DNA from: Chloroflexota bacterium
GTDB lineage: Bacteria; Chloroflexota; Anaerolineae; Promineifilales; Promineifilaceae
Assembly (NCBI GenBank): GCA_022616275.1
Contig: JAKEFB010000071.1
Span: 1 to 46,096 of the forward strand
Reading direction: 5' to 3'
DNA length: 46,096 nucleotides
Both the position numbers and the translations under genes were made by a program. Shown one piece after another: positions 14,034 through 23,133 of this stretch. Numbering within the stretch: the first letter of the stretch is position 1; every line of letters begins with the position of its first letter. Below the pieces are notes generated by a model. That model made no database searches, was not told the origin of the DNA, and worked only from the letters and a program-made list of their open reading frames with translations.

Positions 14034-15767
14034 ATGTCTAATCAACTCCCCCCAAACCCCAATCTTATCTATTTGAAGAAGCAGGCCAAAGCGCTGCATA
14101 AGCAACTGAAGGCCGGTGAGCCAGCGGCGGCCGCTCGCTGCCGACAGTCTCATCCCCAGGGTGCCAACCTGACCACACCCAAATTAAGCGACGCCCAATT
14201 GATCATTGCCCGCGAGCATGGTTTCTCCAGTTGGCCCAGGCTAAAGCACTATGTTGAAGGGGTGCGCGGCCGCCCCCTTCACCGGGCTTTTGAAACCGAC
14301 ATTGACTATTATGAAGGGCGGGCCTTTGGCCTGTACAGCGTTTACCAGACCGGGCAGCCACGCGCCTTAAACCTGATTCGCCAGTCCCACCCCCACTTTG
14401 CCTATGCCACTGATGAGGCCATCAGGCAGGCCGACTTTACGCTGGATGACGCCCGCCTGGTCTTGGCGCGTGAGCATGGCTTTGCCGATTGGCCGGCCCT
14501 GGCCGCCCACGTCGAGCGCCTGGCGCAAGGCCAGGTCGTTGAGCCGTTTCGCATTGCTTTTCAAGCCATCAAAAAGAACGACCTGGACACATTCAAACAG
14601 ACCCTGGCCAGCCATCCCGAACTGGCCACTACCCCAGGAACCAACGGCAATGGGCTGCTGCACCTGGCGGCAGACTTTGGGCGGGTAGAGATGGTCAGGC
14701 TGTTGCTGGCGGCCGGAGCCGACATCAATATGGCCAATAATAAAGGATGGACCCTGCTCCATTGTGTCGCCTGCGCCTCAGCCGATGGGCTACCCGGAGG
14801 GCCAGAAATGCTTATCACTTTCATTGATTTGCTCCTGGCGGCTGGGGCCGATGTCACGGCCGAAGCGCACGGCGCAGGCGGCACGCCCCTGATGCAGGCG
14901 CTCTTTTGGGGGCGCCGTCTACAGGCCGAGCGATTGGCTCAAGAGGGCACCTATCCCTACAATTTGCGCGCGGTCGCCGGGCTGGGCCGTCTCGACCTCG
15001 TGGCAGATTTCTTCCACTCGGATGGCTCACTTAAGCCTGAAGCTGGACAAAAGCGAGCATTTCACCGCCCACACTCCGGCTTTCCCCCCTGGACGCCAAA
15101 AGACGACCGGCAAGAGATTCTGAATGAGGCATTGGTCTATGCTGCTAAGAGCGGTCGGACCGATGTATTGCCCTATCTTCTTGCTCAGGGAGCCAACATC
15201 AACGGCGAGCCATACAACGGTACGGCGCTCTTTTGGGCTGTCTCCTGTGAGCAGACGGAAACAGCACGTTGGCTGCTTGAACATGGGGCCGACGTTCACC
15301 ATATCGCCGGTTTTGGCGGCGAGAAAAATATAACCGCTCTGCACGTCGCGGCCTGGGGTGGGCATTTAGAACCGGCCAAGGTGCTGCTGCAACATGGCGC
15401 TGAGGCCACCTTCCACGAACCGCGCTATGGCAGTTCCCCTGTTGGCTGGGCTGATCACATGGGGCACCATCAGGTACGAGACTATTTGCTTGAACACGCT
15501 CCCCTTAGTCTCGAAGATGCCGCTTTTCACGGCCGGCTGGAACGGGTCAAGGAGTTGGTTGAAGCCAATCCCACCCTGGTAAATGGGCTGGACGGGAAGG
15601 GAGCACCTCTACGCCACGCAGCTACGGCTGGGCATATGGCTATCGTGCAATATCTGCTAGACAAGGAGGCTGATCGGGCCCTTCCCGACTCCGATGGTAA
15701 GATCGCCCTTGACTTTGCCAGGGAAAAGGGTCATCAAGCTGTCGTTGACCTTCTGCAAAACAAATAA
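14034..15767 (+). CDS. Ankyrin-repeat protein
   Basis: 577-residue protein. The N-terminal third has two copies of a motif around LIIAREHGFSSWPRLKHYVE and LVLAREHGFADWPALAAHVE. Several ankyrin repeats follow (for example GLLHLAADFGRVEMVRLLLA, TALHVAAWGGHLEPAKVLL, PLRHAATAGHMAIVQYLLDK). No signal peptide, membrane segment or catalytic domain is seen, so it is probably a cytoplasmic protein-binding scaffold. ATG 14034 is preceded by AAAAGGAGATCGGC. It stands alone behind a putative promoter. Partners are unknown. Confidence 0.88.
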   Translation: MSNQLPPNPNLIYLKKQAKALHKQLKAGEPAAAARCRQSHPQGANLTTPKLSDAQLIIAREHGFSSWPRLKHYVEGVRGRPLHRAFETDIDYYEGRAFGLYSVYQTGQPRALNLIRQSHPHFAYATDEAIRQADFTLDDARLVLAREHGFADWPALAAHVERLAQGQVVEPFRIAFQAIKKNDLDTFKQTLASHPELATTPGTNGNGLLHLAADFGRVEMVRLLLAAGADINMANNKGWTLLHCVACASADGLPGGPEMLITFIDLLLAAGADVTAEAHGAGGTPLMQALFWGRRLQAERLAQEGTYPYNLRAVAGLGRLDLVADFFHSDGSLKPEAGQKRAFHRPHSGFPPWTPKDDRQEILNEALVYAAKSGRTDVLPYLLAQGANINGEPYNGTALFWAVSCEQTETARWLLEHGADVHHIAGFGGEKNITALHVAAWGGHLEPAKVLLQHGAEATFHEPRYGSSPVGWADHMGHHQVRDYLLEHAPLSLEDAAFHGRLERVKELVEANPTLVNGLDGKGAPLRHAATAGHMAIVQYLLDKEADRALPDSDGKIALDFAREKGHQAVVDLLQNK

Positions 15768-15849
15768 AGTTCATCGTTATGTGCAATGAGCGTATTCGGT
15801 AATTCAAATGAACCAGGCAGCCCGATAAGTTTTTTCGCCGACTCGCCGC

Positions 15850-15880
15850 TTGACATTCCAGTAACTGGAAACGATATAGT
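15850..15880 (+). promoter_or_regulatory. Second MerR/CueR-like dyad promoter
   Basis: TTGACA (15850-15855) and TATAGT (15875-15880) are 19 bp apart. The spacer starts with a perfect dyad, TTCCAG (15856-15861), TAA, CTGGAA (15865-15870). The long spacer plus dyad is the MerR-family layout, and the TTCC/GGAA arms resemble CueR-type copper boxes. It precedes a lipoprotein gene with a Met-rich stretch and an MFS gene. No second MerR gene is in the window, so the regulator would act in trans. Confidence 0.65.
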
Positions 15881-15959
15881 AGATAGAAACGAGGCACTGG
15901 CGGCCGTGGTTTATGTCGGCAAGGGATAAAGCGCGGCTTTTGGCCAAAAGAGAGGGCTT

Positions 15960-16604
15960 GTGAGAGTAAATGTGAGAGTTATCGTAGGCATCGTGATACT
16001 GTTACTGGTAGCCGCCGGCTGTGCTTCTGGCGAGGGTGAAGAATCAAGGGCGACCCCTATGAATGCCATATCGGAAACCGCAGAGCACCCGGTCAGCCCC
16101 GGCATGGGGGATATGGACATGGCTGATTCCCGTTCCACCCAACAATATGCCCCGCTCGTACAAGGTTTCTACGAAGGTGGCGAGGTCTGGTTCATCCACA
16201 CAGAAGCCTCGGACCCGGAGGTGGCCACCATGCTGACCGAGATGATGGGCGGTCCCCAGGTCGTGCTGGTGCCGGCTCTGGCCGACGCGCCTGGTGCGCT
16301 TCTGGCCAACGTCTACGTCTTTACGAACGGGGTAGAAGGAGCAGGGCCATTCGGATTCCAGCCGGATGTCTTTGATGCGGTACCGGGAGACGAAGCGTAT
16401 CGCCCCTTGCGCACTATCAACCTGGTAGCCTGGAACGAGGCGGCCCGGCCGCGTGAACTGCGCTCGGTGGCTGAGATTAGAGAGGCTGAGACCAACGGCG
16501 AGGTAGCTATCACGCAGCCGGGCATTGTCGTCAATATGCCCATCCTCGTCTGGCCAGGTGGAAGTCGCCAGGCCCCGGCCGGAACAATGGATGTGATTCC
16601 TTAG
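15960..16604 (+). CDS. Met-rich lipoprotein of unknown function
   Basis: 214 residues from GTG 15960 (a second GTG lies at 15972). A signal peptide ends in a lipobox (LLLVAAGC), so it is a predicted lipoprotein outside the membrane. A Met/Asp-rich GMGDMDMADS segment follows and could bind copper or another soft metal. The rest contains a GGEVWFIHTEASDPE segment and a WPGG near the end; I do not recognise a characterised family. Two things hint at a metal-linked role: the MerR/CueR-like promoter 80 bp upstream and the Met cluster. It ends 5 bp before the MFS gene, so the two are likely co-transcribed. Confidence 0.75.
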   Translation: MRVNVRVIVGIVILLLVAAGCASGEGEESRATPMNAISETAEHPVSPGMGDMDMADSRSTQQYAPLVQGFYEGGEVWFIHTEASDPEVATMLTEMMGGPQVVLVPALADAPGALLANVYVFTNGVEGAGPFGFQPDVFDAVPGDEAYRPLRTINLVAWNEAARPRELRSVAEIREAETNGEVAITQPGIVVNMPILVWPGGSRQAPAGTMDVIP

Positions 16605-16609
16605 CCATC

Positions 16610-17865
16610 GTGGCAGCTTCACCGATCTATACCCTGTTTGCCGGCTACGCCCGGCTCATCCGCAACCGGCGCTACTTTCCGCTCTGGCTGGGGCAGCTCA
16701 TCTCTAATCTGGGCGACACGCTGCACTACATTGCCCTGGTCGTCTGGGTCTACCAGCGCACCGGTTCCAGCCTGGTCGTCGCCGGGGCGGTGTTCTTTGA
16801 GATTGTGCCGGTCATTCTCTTTGCCCCTGTGGCCGGCGTGGTCATTGACCGGCTGCCCCGGAAAGCGGTCCTGGTCGCTTCAGACCTGGCGCGGGCAACA
16901 CTGGTGCTGGGACTACTGCTCACCACGGAGCTATGGCAGATTTACGCCATCATTTTTCTGCTGACGACGGCTGGTACATTTTTCAATCCGGCCGTCAACG
17001 CCACCCTGCCAACCCTGTTGGATGAAGGGGATTTGCTGGCGGCCAACTCCGTTTCCTGGTCAACCGGCCGGCTGGTGCAGATCATTGGTGCGGCCCTGGC
17101 GGCCGGGGTGATTGCTACGGTAGGCGCAGAAGCGGCCTTTGTCTTCAACGCCGCCACCTTTTTCATTTCGGCCTTGTTCCTGCTCCTGCTGCCAGTCCCT
17201 GCAGGGCGCCGGGTGGCCGGGCGGGGCTGGCGCGGCTTTCTGGCCGATGCCAGAGAAGGGCTGCGCTTTGCCCGCCAGGACTATTTCGTTTCCCGGCTGG
17301 TCATGGTTCAGGCCCTGGCTTCCTTGAGTGTCGGGGCGACCTCTGCCCTGCTGGTCGTCCTGGCCCAAGAGCACTACGAACTGCCGCCGGGCGGCTTTGG
17401 CTCGTTCATCCTGGCCATCGGGGTGGGCGCTTTGCTCGGCCCGTTTCTGCTGGCGCTGCTGGCCCGTGACGTTCGCCATCCCCGGTGGCTGTTTGGGCCT
17501 TACGTGATCAGGGGGGTGGGCGGGGCGACGTGCTGCTGGCGGCTACCAGGATCGTGCCGCTGGCCTGGCTGCTGCTCGTCATCTACGGGCTGAACACTTC
17601 GTCGGGCATGGTCGTATATCAGACGTGGCTGCAACGCCAGGTGCCGGATGCTGTGCGCGGCCGGGTCTTTACCTGGCTGGATGTCGTCTGGAACGTGATG
17701 AAGGTTGTGTCGCTGGGGTTAGGTGGCTGGCTGGCCGAGCGTGCCGGGGTGGAAGTCGTCTATTACCTGGGTGGGAGCTTGCTTTTCATGTCGGGGTTAA
17801 CCGGCATCTATGCCCTTCGTGGCTACCGGCTTGAATCAACCGAGACGGCCGGACCACCCACATGA
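16610..17865 (+). pseudogene. MFS transporter, interrupted by one frameshift
   Basis: From GTG 16610, MFS coding sequence (NRRYFPLWLGQLISNLGD at the N-terminus; DRLPRKAVLVASDLAR as the loop 2-3 motif) continues to about 17505. It then switches frame around 17511-17530, a G-rich run with six consecutive G. The other frame continues with DVLLAATRIVPLAWLLLVIY to TAG... end at 17865, giving the last helices. Joined, it would be about 418 residues, normal for this family (MFS_3/EntS-like). Either one base is miscounted in the G run or the gene is inactive or phase-variable. It shares an operon with the lipoprotein upstream. Substrate unknown. Confidence 0.8.
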
Positions 17866-17976
17866 TAGACGATAAATAGGTAATGGTGATAAGGGAAAGC
17901 CTGACGCGGCAACGGCCGGCGGACCTCTGGATATGCCTTCACTTCGACTCTTGCTCCAATCTCTAATCTCTGGCCC

Positions 17977-19104
17977 CTACGCCGGATCCGCCTCGGCCGC
18001 CAGGTGTTGCTTAGGCTCGCTCCCTCTGGCCTGGGCCGCTCCCCGCAGCAGGTCGGCGTGCTGGGCCGGAGAAATGCTCTGTTTCAGGAGAGTTTTGGCC
18101 TGCACTCGCCCGTTGGCGCTCTGCACCAGGTGCTTGGCCAGGAGAACAGGGTTACTCTCCTGGCAATCGTCGCAACTGGCGACGAAGAACGCCAGGCCGG
18201 GCGCTGGCGCCGGGAGCCGGAGCATTTGCCCCAATTGCCCATAACCCTTATCCTGGAGCAGGAGCAGGGCTTCTTTGGCCTGTTCCTGGCTCACCCCGCC
18301 GGCCCGCTTCTCCCGGTCATACCAGCGGTCGTGCCGTTCGCAATAGGGTGACCCGGCCGCCTGAGCCCCAATGGCCCCGGCCAGGCCGGCAATGACGACG
18401 ACTTCCAGCAGCCAGTAAAGCCAGGTGAAGAGGGGGCCAATGTTCAGGCTGCTATTCCCACTGAGCCGGCTGAAAGAGACACCTTCCCTGGCTGACAGCA
18501 GGAAATAACCAATAAAACCACTCTGCCCCACCTCTTCGAACAGGAACAGGTCCACCAGTTGATTAAGAGTGACCAGGTCTCCTGTCAAGTCTACCTCATT
18601 CGCTGCTTCCTGGACGATCACCTGGCGCAGCACACCGCGAAAAGCCAGGTAATCGCCGTAGCGATAAACGCCGTAAATGAAAAGGCCGGCCACGACGCCA
18701 AAGAGGGCCGCCACCGCCGGGTTGCGGACCCGGCCGGCCCGAACGGCCACGGCCACGGCGATCGCCCCGGCAAAGGCCATCCCCAGGGGAAAGAGGAAGG
18801 GCAGGTAGACCACCCGGGAAAGGAGAAAAACCAGGCCGCCCACGACGGCGCCCCCAACCATAACGGCCAGCAAAAGCATCAGAAAGCCGTCTATGGGGAC
18901 CTTGTTGCTCGGCCGGTACATTGGAATTTTTAGCTCCACCGGCGCGGGCGCCGGCTCTGGTTCGGCCAGGGAGCTGGGTTTGGCTGTCTGGCGTATCGCC
19001 ACGGCGCAATCGCGGCAGAGCGCAACTTGCGTTCCGTCTTTCCGCTTCGCCCAGGTCTCCTCCCCCGATGGAATAGAAATGTCGCACCTGGCACAATAGT
19101 TCAT
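17977..19104 (-). CDS. Zinc-ribbon membrane protein (hypothetical)
   Basis: 375-residue protein. The N-terminus has two CxxC pairs (CARC at residues 4-7 and CRDC near 31-34), as in a small zinc ribbon. Four hydrophobic helices follow, then a Cys-containing C-terminal part with CERHDRWYDREKR and CDDC, a second possible metal site. ATG 19104 is chosen over an upstream TTG (19122) because GGGAGAAAC precedes it. It is transcribed opposite to its neighbours and convergent with the MFS gene; the gap to 17865 holds little (a short CTCTAATCTC-type repeat near 17955). Function unknown. Confidence 0.75.
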   Translation of the reverse strand: MNYCARCDISIPSGEETWAKRKDGTQVALCRDCAVAIRQTAKPSSLAEPEPAPAPVELKIPMYRPSNKVPIDGFLMLLLAVMVGGAVVGGLVFLLSRVVYLPFLFPLGMAFAGAIAVAVAVRAGRVRNPAVAALFGVVAGLFIYGVYRYGDYLAFRGVLRQVIVQEAANEVDLTGDLVTLNQLVDLFLFEEVGQSGFIGYFLLSAREGVSFSRLSGNSSLNIGPLFTWLYWLLEVVVIAGLAGAIGAQAAGSPYCERHDRWYDREKRAGGVSQEQAKEALLLLQDKGYGQLGQMLRLPAPAPGLAFFVASCDDCQESNPVLLAKHLVQSANGRVQAKTLLKQSISPAQHADLLRGAAQARGSEPKQHLAAEADPA

Positions 19105-19220
19105 GAGAGGTTTCTCCCTCAACTACCCATACACGATCATGTCGGGTAAATGATAACCTAAAGACAGTCCAGGTACAATGTTCCTTCGAGTGGCCTGGGG
19201 GAGCATTGCAGTTTTGGGGA

Positions 19221-19254
19221 AAACCCCGCAGGTTTCCGAAAACCTGCGGGGTTT
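19221..19254. repeat. Perfect hairpin element, 15-bp arms
   Basis: AAACCCCGCAGGTTT (19221-19235) pairs perfectly with 19240-19254 around a 4-nt loop. A related element at 32666-32698 differs in the arms but keeps full pairing. The element is in the 330-bp gap between the divergent genes starting at 19104 and 19434. Apart from it and a small GGGTGG/CCACCC hairpin near 19370, I see no gene or recognised RNA there. It may be a dispersed REP-like element. Confidence 0.75.
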
Positions 19255-19433
19255 GGATCGAGTGGCCCGGCCAATAATTGCCTGGCAGGGACTACTTAAG
19301 TTATCATGGCGTTACCGGGCCAGGCCGGATTTGTTAGCAAAACCTAGTTATGAGAATGCAAAATTTGACGGGTGGGAACGCCACCCTGGAAGGATGCGGT
19401 AGTGGATTTTTAGGTGAATCCGGAGGATAGAAA

Positions 19434-19979
19434 ATGCGAAAGGTGCTATTCATCTTGGGGGAATTAAGTGACGACGACGTCGAGTGGATGATTGCCAAGG
19501 GTAAAAAACAACAGGTCCCGGCCGGAACTGTCCTTATTCACGAAGGCCAGGCAGTTAACGCCCTTTACATTATCCTGGACGGCTCGGTCTCAGTGCTGGC
19601 CCAGGCCTTGGGCGGGCAGGAGATCGCCCGGCTGGGTGTCGGTGAGATGGTTGGCGAGATGTCTTTCGTAGACGCCCGGCCGCCCTCGGCCACCGTCAAA
19701 GCACTGGAAAAGGCGACTGTATTTGTTATTCCTCGCGGCGAGTTATCTATTAAGCTGGAACAGGATCACCCATTTGCCGCCCGCTTTTATCGGGCTATTG
19801 CCGTTTTTCTGTCTGACCGGCTGCGGGGCACGGTCAGCCGCCTGGGCTACGGGCGCGGCCAGCAACTGACGGAAGACGTCGAATACGCCGACGAACTGGA
19901 CCCCAGCGTCCTGGATACCATCTACCTGGCCGGGACCAGATTTGACCGGATGCTGAAACGTTTGATGGCAGGCAAGTAA
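19434..19979 (+). CDS. Cyclic-nucleotide-binding-domain protein of the lanthipeptide export cluster
   Basis: 181 residues. A CRP-like cNMP-binding beta-barrel spans about residues 5-125, with VPAGTVLIHEGQAVNALYII and a phosphate-cassette-like GEMVGEMSFVDARPPSATV. There is no HTH, so it is not a CRP-type transcription factor. The C-terminal part is helical. Proteins like this often accompany NHLM-type secretion genes; their role there is not known to me, and regulating export activity is a guess. ATG 19434 follows GGAGGATAGAAA. The HlyD-like gene starts 3 bp after its stop. Confidence 0.85.
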   Translation: MRKVLFILGELSDDDVEWMIAKGKKQQVPAGTVLIHEGQAVNALYIILDGSVSVLAQALGGQEIARLGVGEMVGEMSFVDARPPSATVKALEKATVFVIPRGELSIKLEQDHPFAARFYRAIAVFLSDRLRGTVSRLGYGRGQQLTEDVEYADELDPSVLDTIYLAGTRFDRMLKRLMAGK

Positions 19980-19982
19980 ATA

Positions 19983-20807
19983 ATGAGCAGGCAAATCTTC
20001 CGCAAGGTAGCCCTCGAACGGCTATCTTCTCCGGACCAACTAGACCAATTGATGAAAATCACTACCCCCAGTGGCTGGCTGGCCCTGGCCGCGCTTATTA
20101 GCCTGCTGGGGATGGCCCTGGCCTGGGCTGTTTTTGGCGCTGTTCCCACCCAGGTATCTGGTACAACCATCTTTATCAAAACAGGTGGGATTAAAAACGT
20201 TGATTCTCCTTATGTGGGGCAGGTGAGTGATTTAGCGGTTAGCGCCGGAGATATTGTCCAACAGGGCCAGATCATTGCCACTGTCGTCGAGCCTGACCAG
20301 GGTGGTGAAAAGCAAGTAACCAGCCCCTACACCGGCCGGGTATTGGAAGTCAAGGTAGACCAGGGCTACCTGGTTGATCGCGGGACCACGCTCCTGAATA
20401 TGGAACTCACCGGCGATGACGTCAAACTTGAAGCGGTAATGTACCTTCCCCTCGCCGATGGCAAGAAAATACAGCCGGGTATGGACGTCCAGCTTTCCCC
20501 TTCGACGGTTCGGCAAGAAGCGTATGGCTTCATGCTTGGCAAAGTCGCCTCGGTCGGCACCTTCCCGTCCACCTACCAGGGTATTTTGCGGACCCTGGGT
20601 AGCGACGATCTGGTTCAGGCTCTAAACATTGGTGTGGCGCCAATTGAAGTTCACGTCGAGCTGACGCCAGACCCGGCGACGACGAGCGGTTACAGGTGGT
20701 CGTCGCCAGAAGGGCCGCCGACAACAGTGGAAAGCGGCACGCTGGGCACAGCCACCGTTATTACCGGCCGGCAACGTCCCATTAATTATATTCTGCCCTC
20801 TGGGTAG
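19983..20807 (+). CDS. HlyD-like NHLM bacteriocin secretion protein
   Basis: 274-residue membrane-fusion/adaptor protein. An N-terminal helix (about 34-52) anchors it. Two lipoyl/biotinyl-like half-motifs follow: VDSPYVGQVSDLAVSAGDIV and VTSPYTGRVLEVKVDQGYLV. The end, TGRQRPINYILPSG, is typical of NHLM-system adaptors. It should link the two ABC transporters downstream and form part of the export path. It sits between the cNMP-binding gene (3 bp) and the C39 transporter (81-bp gap with a tandem repeat). Confidence 0.88.
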   Translation: MSRQIFRKVALERLSSPDQLDQLMKITTPSGWLALAALISLLGMALAWAVFGAVPTQVSGTTIFIKTGGIKNVDSPYVGQVSDLAVSAGDIVQQGQIIATVVEPDQGGEKQVTSPYTGRVLEVKVDQGYLVDRGTTLLNMELTGDDVKLEAVMYLPLADGKKIQPGMDVQLSPSTVRQEAYGFMLGKVASVGTFPSTYQGILRTLGSDDLVQALNIGVAPIEVHVELTPDPATTSGYRWSSPEGPPTTVESGTLGTATVITGRQRPINYILPSG

Positions 20808-20822
20808 AGTACTGAGCCTGTA

Positions 20823-20877
20823 GGTAACGCGATTTGGCAAATGCGCCAGAGGTAACGCGATTTGGCAAATCGCGCCA
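20823..20877. repeat. Tandem pair of GGTAACGCGATTTGGCAAAT-type units
   Basis: Two nearly identical units (20823-20848 and 20851-20877) fill the gap between the adaptor and the transporter gene. The second unit contains a full hairpin GCGATTT-GGC-AAATCGC; the first lacks one C (AAATGCG) and pairs less well. It has the look of a short dispersed palindromic repeat that was duplicated. It might act as an RNA processing or read-through element within the operon. Confidence 0.65.
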
Positions 20878-20888
20878 CGTAGGATGAG

Positions 20889-23126
20889 ATGACACAGACA
20901 GCAGCACAACCTTCGCCGGCCGGCAAGGCGGTTGCCGGCGCCCGGTCTCCCCGGCAGAAACGCGTGAAGACTCCGACCGTCCTGCAGATGGAAGCGGTGG
21001 AATGCGGCGCGGCCGCCCTGGGAACCGTCCTGGCCTTTTACGGCCGTATCGTTCCGCTGGAAGAGTTACGGGTAGCCTGTGGCGTTTCCCGTGACGGTAG
21101 TAAAGCCAGCAACGTCATCAAAGCAGCCCGGGAATACGGCCTTGTCGCCAAGGGATTCCGCTATGAGCCCCATCATCTGAAAACCCTCCCTTTGCCCATC
21201 ATTATCTTCTGGAACTTCAACCACTTCGTCGTCGTCGAAGGGTTTGGCAAAGACAAAGTCTATCTAAACGACCCGGCCACTGGCCCTCGGGTTATCTCGG
21301 CCGAAGAGTTCAACGAGTCCTTTACCGGCGTGGCCCTTGTTTTTGAGCCGGGGCCGAATTTCACCCGGGGGGGAAGCGAGCGCAGCCTGTATGAAGCGTT
21401 GCGACGACGGCTATCCGGCTCAGAAATAGCCGTTACTTACGTCGTCCTGGCCAGTCTGGCCCTGGTAATTCCGGGACTGATTATTCCGGCTTTCGCCCGT
21501 ATCTTCGTGGATAACGTCCTGGTTGGCAGCCTGCAAGACTGGGTAGCCCCGCTCTTGATTGGCATGGGCGTCACGGCCGTCCTGCGGGCAGCCCTGACCT
21601 GGTTGCAACAATACTACTTGCTGCGTCTGGAAACAAAACTGGCTCTGAGCACCTCCAGCAAATTTTTCTGGCACGTGCTGCGGCTGCCGGTGGAATTCTT
21701 TAACCAGCGCTACGCCGGAGAAATCAGCTCGCGAGTGGCTATCAACGACCGGGTGGCCCAGTTGCTTTCCGGCGAGCTGGCCACCAATGCCTTGAATGTC
21801 ATCCTGATCGTCTTCTATGCGCTGCTGATGTTTGGCTACGACGCGACCCTGACCTTTATTGCCCTTGTTATCGCCGTCGCCAATATTCTTGCTCTGCGCT
21901 ACGTGGCCCGGAAACGGGTGGACGTTAACCAGAAATTGCTCCAGGAACGGGGCAAATTATTGGGCACGGCCTACAACGGGCTACAAATGATCGAGACGTT
22001 GAAGGCAACCGGCTCAGAGAGCGACTTTTTTGCCCGCTGGGCCGGCCAGCAAGCCAAAGTGATCAGTGCCGAGCAGGAGCTGGGCGTTTCCACCCAGGTC
22101 CTGTCGGCCGTGCCACCCTTCTTGCAAACGCTCAGCGCCATCGCCATCTTAACCGTGGGTGGGCTGCGGGTGATGAGTGGAGAGATGACCATCGGCATGC
22201 TGGTAGCTTTCCAGACCTTGATGTTCAGTTTTATCACCCCGGTCAACCAGATGGTCAACCTGGGCAGCCGCTTGCAGGAGGCGGCCGGTGATATGAACCG
22301 GCTGGACGACGTGTTACGCTACCGGCCGGACAGGCAGGTGGAGAGTAACGAGCCGGCCGGCCAGCCTTCTGATGGGCCGGTGAAGCTGGCCGGCTACGTC
22401 GAATTGCGCAACCTGACTTTCGGCTACAGCCGTCACGATCCACCACTGATTGTCGACCTGAGTCTTAGCCTCCGGCCGGGCGACCGGGTGGCGCTGATCG
22501 GCGCCAGTGGCAGCGGCAAGTCCACTATCTCCAAGTTGGTAGCCGGTCTATACGAGCCCTGGCAGGGAGAAATTTTGGTTGATGGCCAGCCCCGCCATGA
22601 AATTCCCCGAACCTTGCTCACCAACTCGCTGGCCATGGTAGACCAGGAAATCTTTCTCTTCGAGGGCGCCATTCGCGAAAATCTGGCCATGTGGGATCCA
22701 ACCGTCCTCGAGACAGACGTTATTCAGGCTGCCAAAGACGCCTGCATTCACGAAGATATCATGACCAGGCCGGGGGGGTACGACCACCTGATTGAAGAGG
22801 GTGGCCGGAATTTCAGTGGCGGGCAGCGGCAACGGTTGGAAATCGCCCGGGCCCTGGCCGCCAATCCGACCATTTTGGTGTTGGACGAGGCTACCAGCGC
22901 TCTGGACTCCGTTACCGAGAATATCATTGACGATAACCTGCGCCGGCGAGGCTGCACCTGCCTGATCGTGGCCCACCGCCTCAGCACCATCCGCGATTGT
23001 GACGAGATCATCGTGCTGGAACAGGGCAAAGTGGTCCAGCGAGGCACGCACGAAGAAATGTGGGCTGTTGACGGGCCGTATGCCCGGCTGATCCGGCTAA
23101 ATGAGCCGGGGACAAACGTGGCCTGA
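20889..23126 (+). CDS. NHLM-type ABC transporter with C39 leader peptidase
   Basis: 745 residues. The N-terminal C39 peptidase domain has a complete catalytic set: C39 (VECGAAALG), H112 (FNHFVVVEG) and D128 (LNDPATG). Six membrane helices (about 165-450) follow, then an ABC ATPase with Walker [10 protein letters not shown], signature [15 protein letters not shown] and Walker [10 protein letters not shown]. It should cut the precursor leader after Gly-Gly and export the core. ATG 20889 follows TAGGATGAG. Its 3' end is 7 bp before the likely start of the second transporter, and the two probably act together with the HlyD-like adaptor. Confidence 0.95.
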   Translation: MTQTAAQPSPAGKAVAGARSPRQKRVKTPTVLQMEAVECGAAALGTVLAFYGRIVPLEELRVACGVSRDGSKASNVIKAAREYGLVAKGFRYEPHHLKTLPLPIIIFWNFNHFVVVEGFGKDKVYLNDPATGPRVISAEEFNESFTGVALVFEPGPNFTRGGSERSLYEALRRRLSGSEIAVTYVVLASLALVIPGLIIPAFARIFVDNVLVGSLQDWVAPLLIGMGVTAVLRAALTWLQQYYLLRLETKLALSTSSKFFWHVLRLPVEFFNQRYAGEISSRVAINDRVAQLLSGELATNALNVILIVFYALLMFGYDATLTFIALVIAVANILALRYVARKRVDVNQKLLQERGKLLGTAYNGLQMIETLKATGSESDFFARWAGQQAKVISAEQELGVSTQVLSAVPPFLQTLSAIAILTVGGLRVMSGEMTIGMLVAFQTLMFSFITPVNQMVNLGSRLQEAAGDMNRLDDVLRYRPDRQVESNEPAGQPSDGPVKLAGYVELRNLTFGYSRHDPPLIVDLSLSLRPGDRVALIGASGSGKSTISKLVAGLYEPWQGEILVDGQPRHEIPRTLLTNSLAMVDQEIFLFEGAIRENLAMWDPTVLETDVIQAAKDACIHEDIMTRPGGYDHLIEEGGRNFSGGQRQRLEIARALAANPTILVLDEATSALDSVTENIIDDNLRRRGCTCLIVAHRLSTIRDCDEIIVLEQGKVVQRGTHEEMWAVDGPYARLIRLNEPGTNVA

Positions 23127-23133
23127 ACAAGGG

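Noticed and set aside
19320-19420. Possible c-di-GMP-type riboswitch before the cNMP-binding gene
   Set aside because: GCAAAACC and TGCAAA words and a GGGTGG/CCACCC hairpin caught the eye, but the order and stems do not match the known aptamer.
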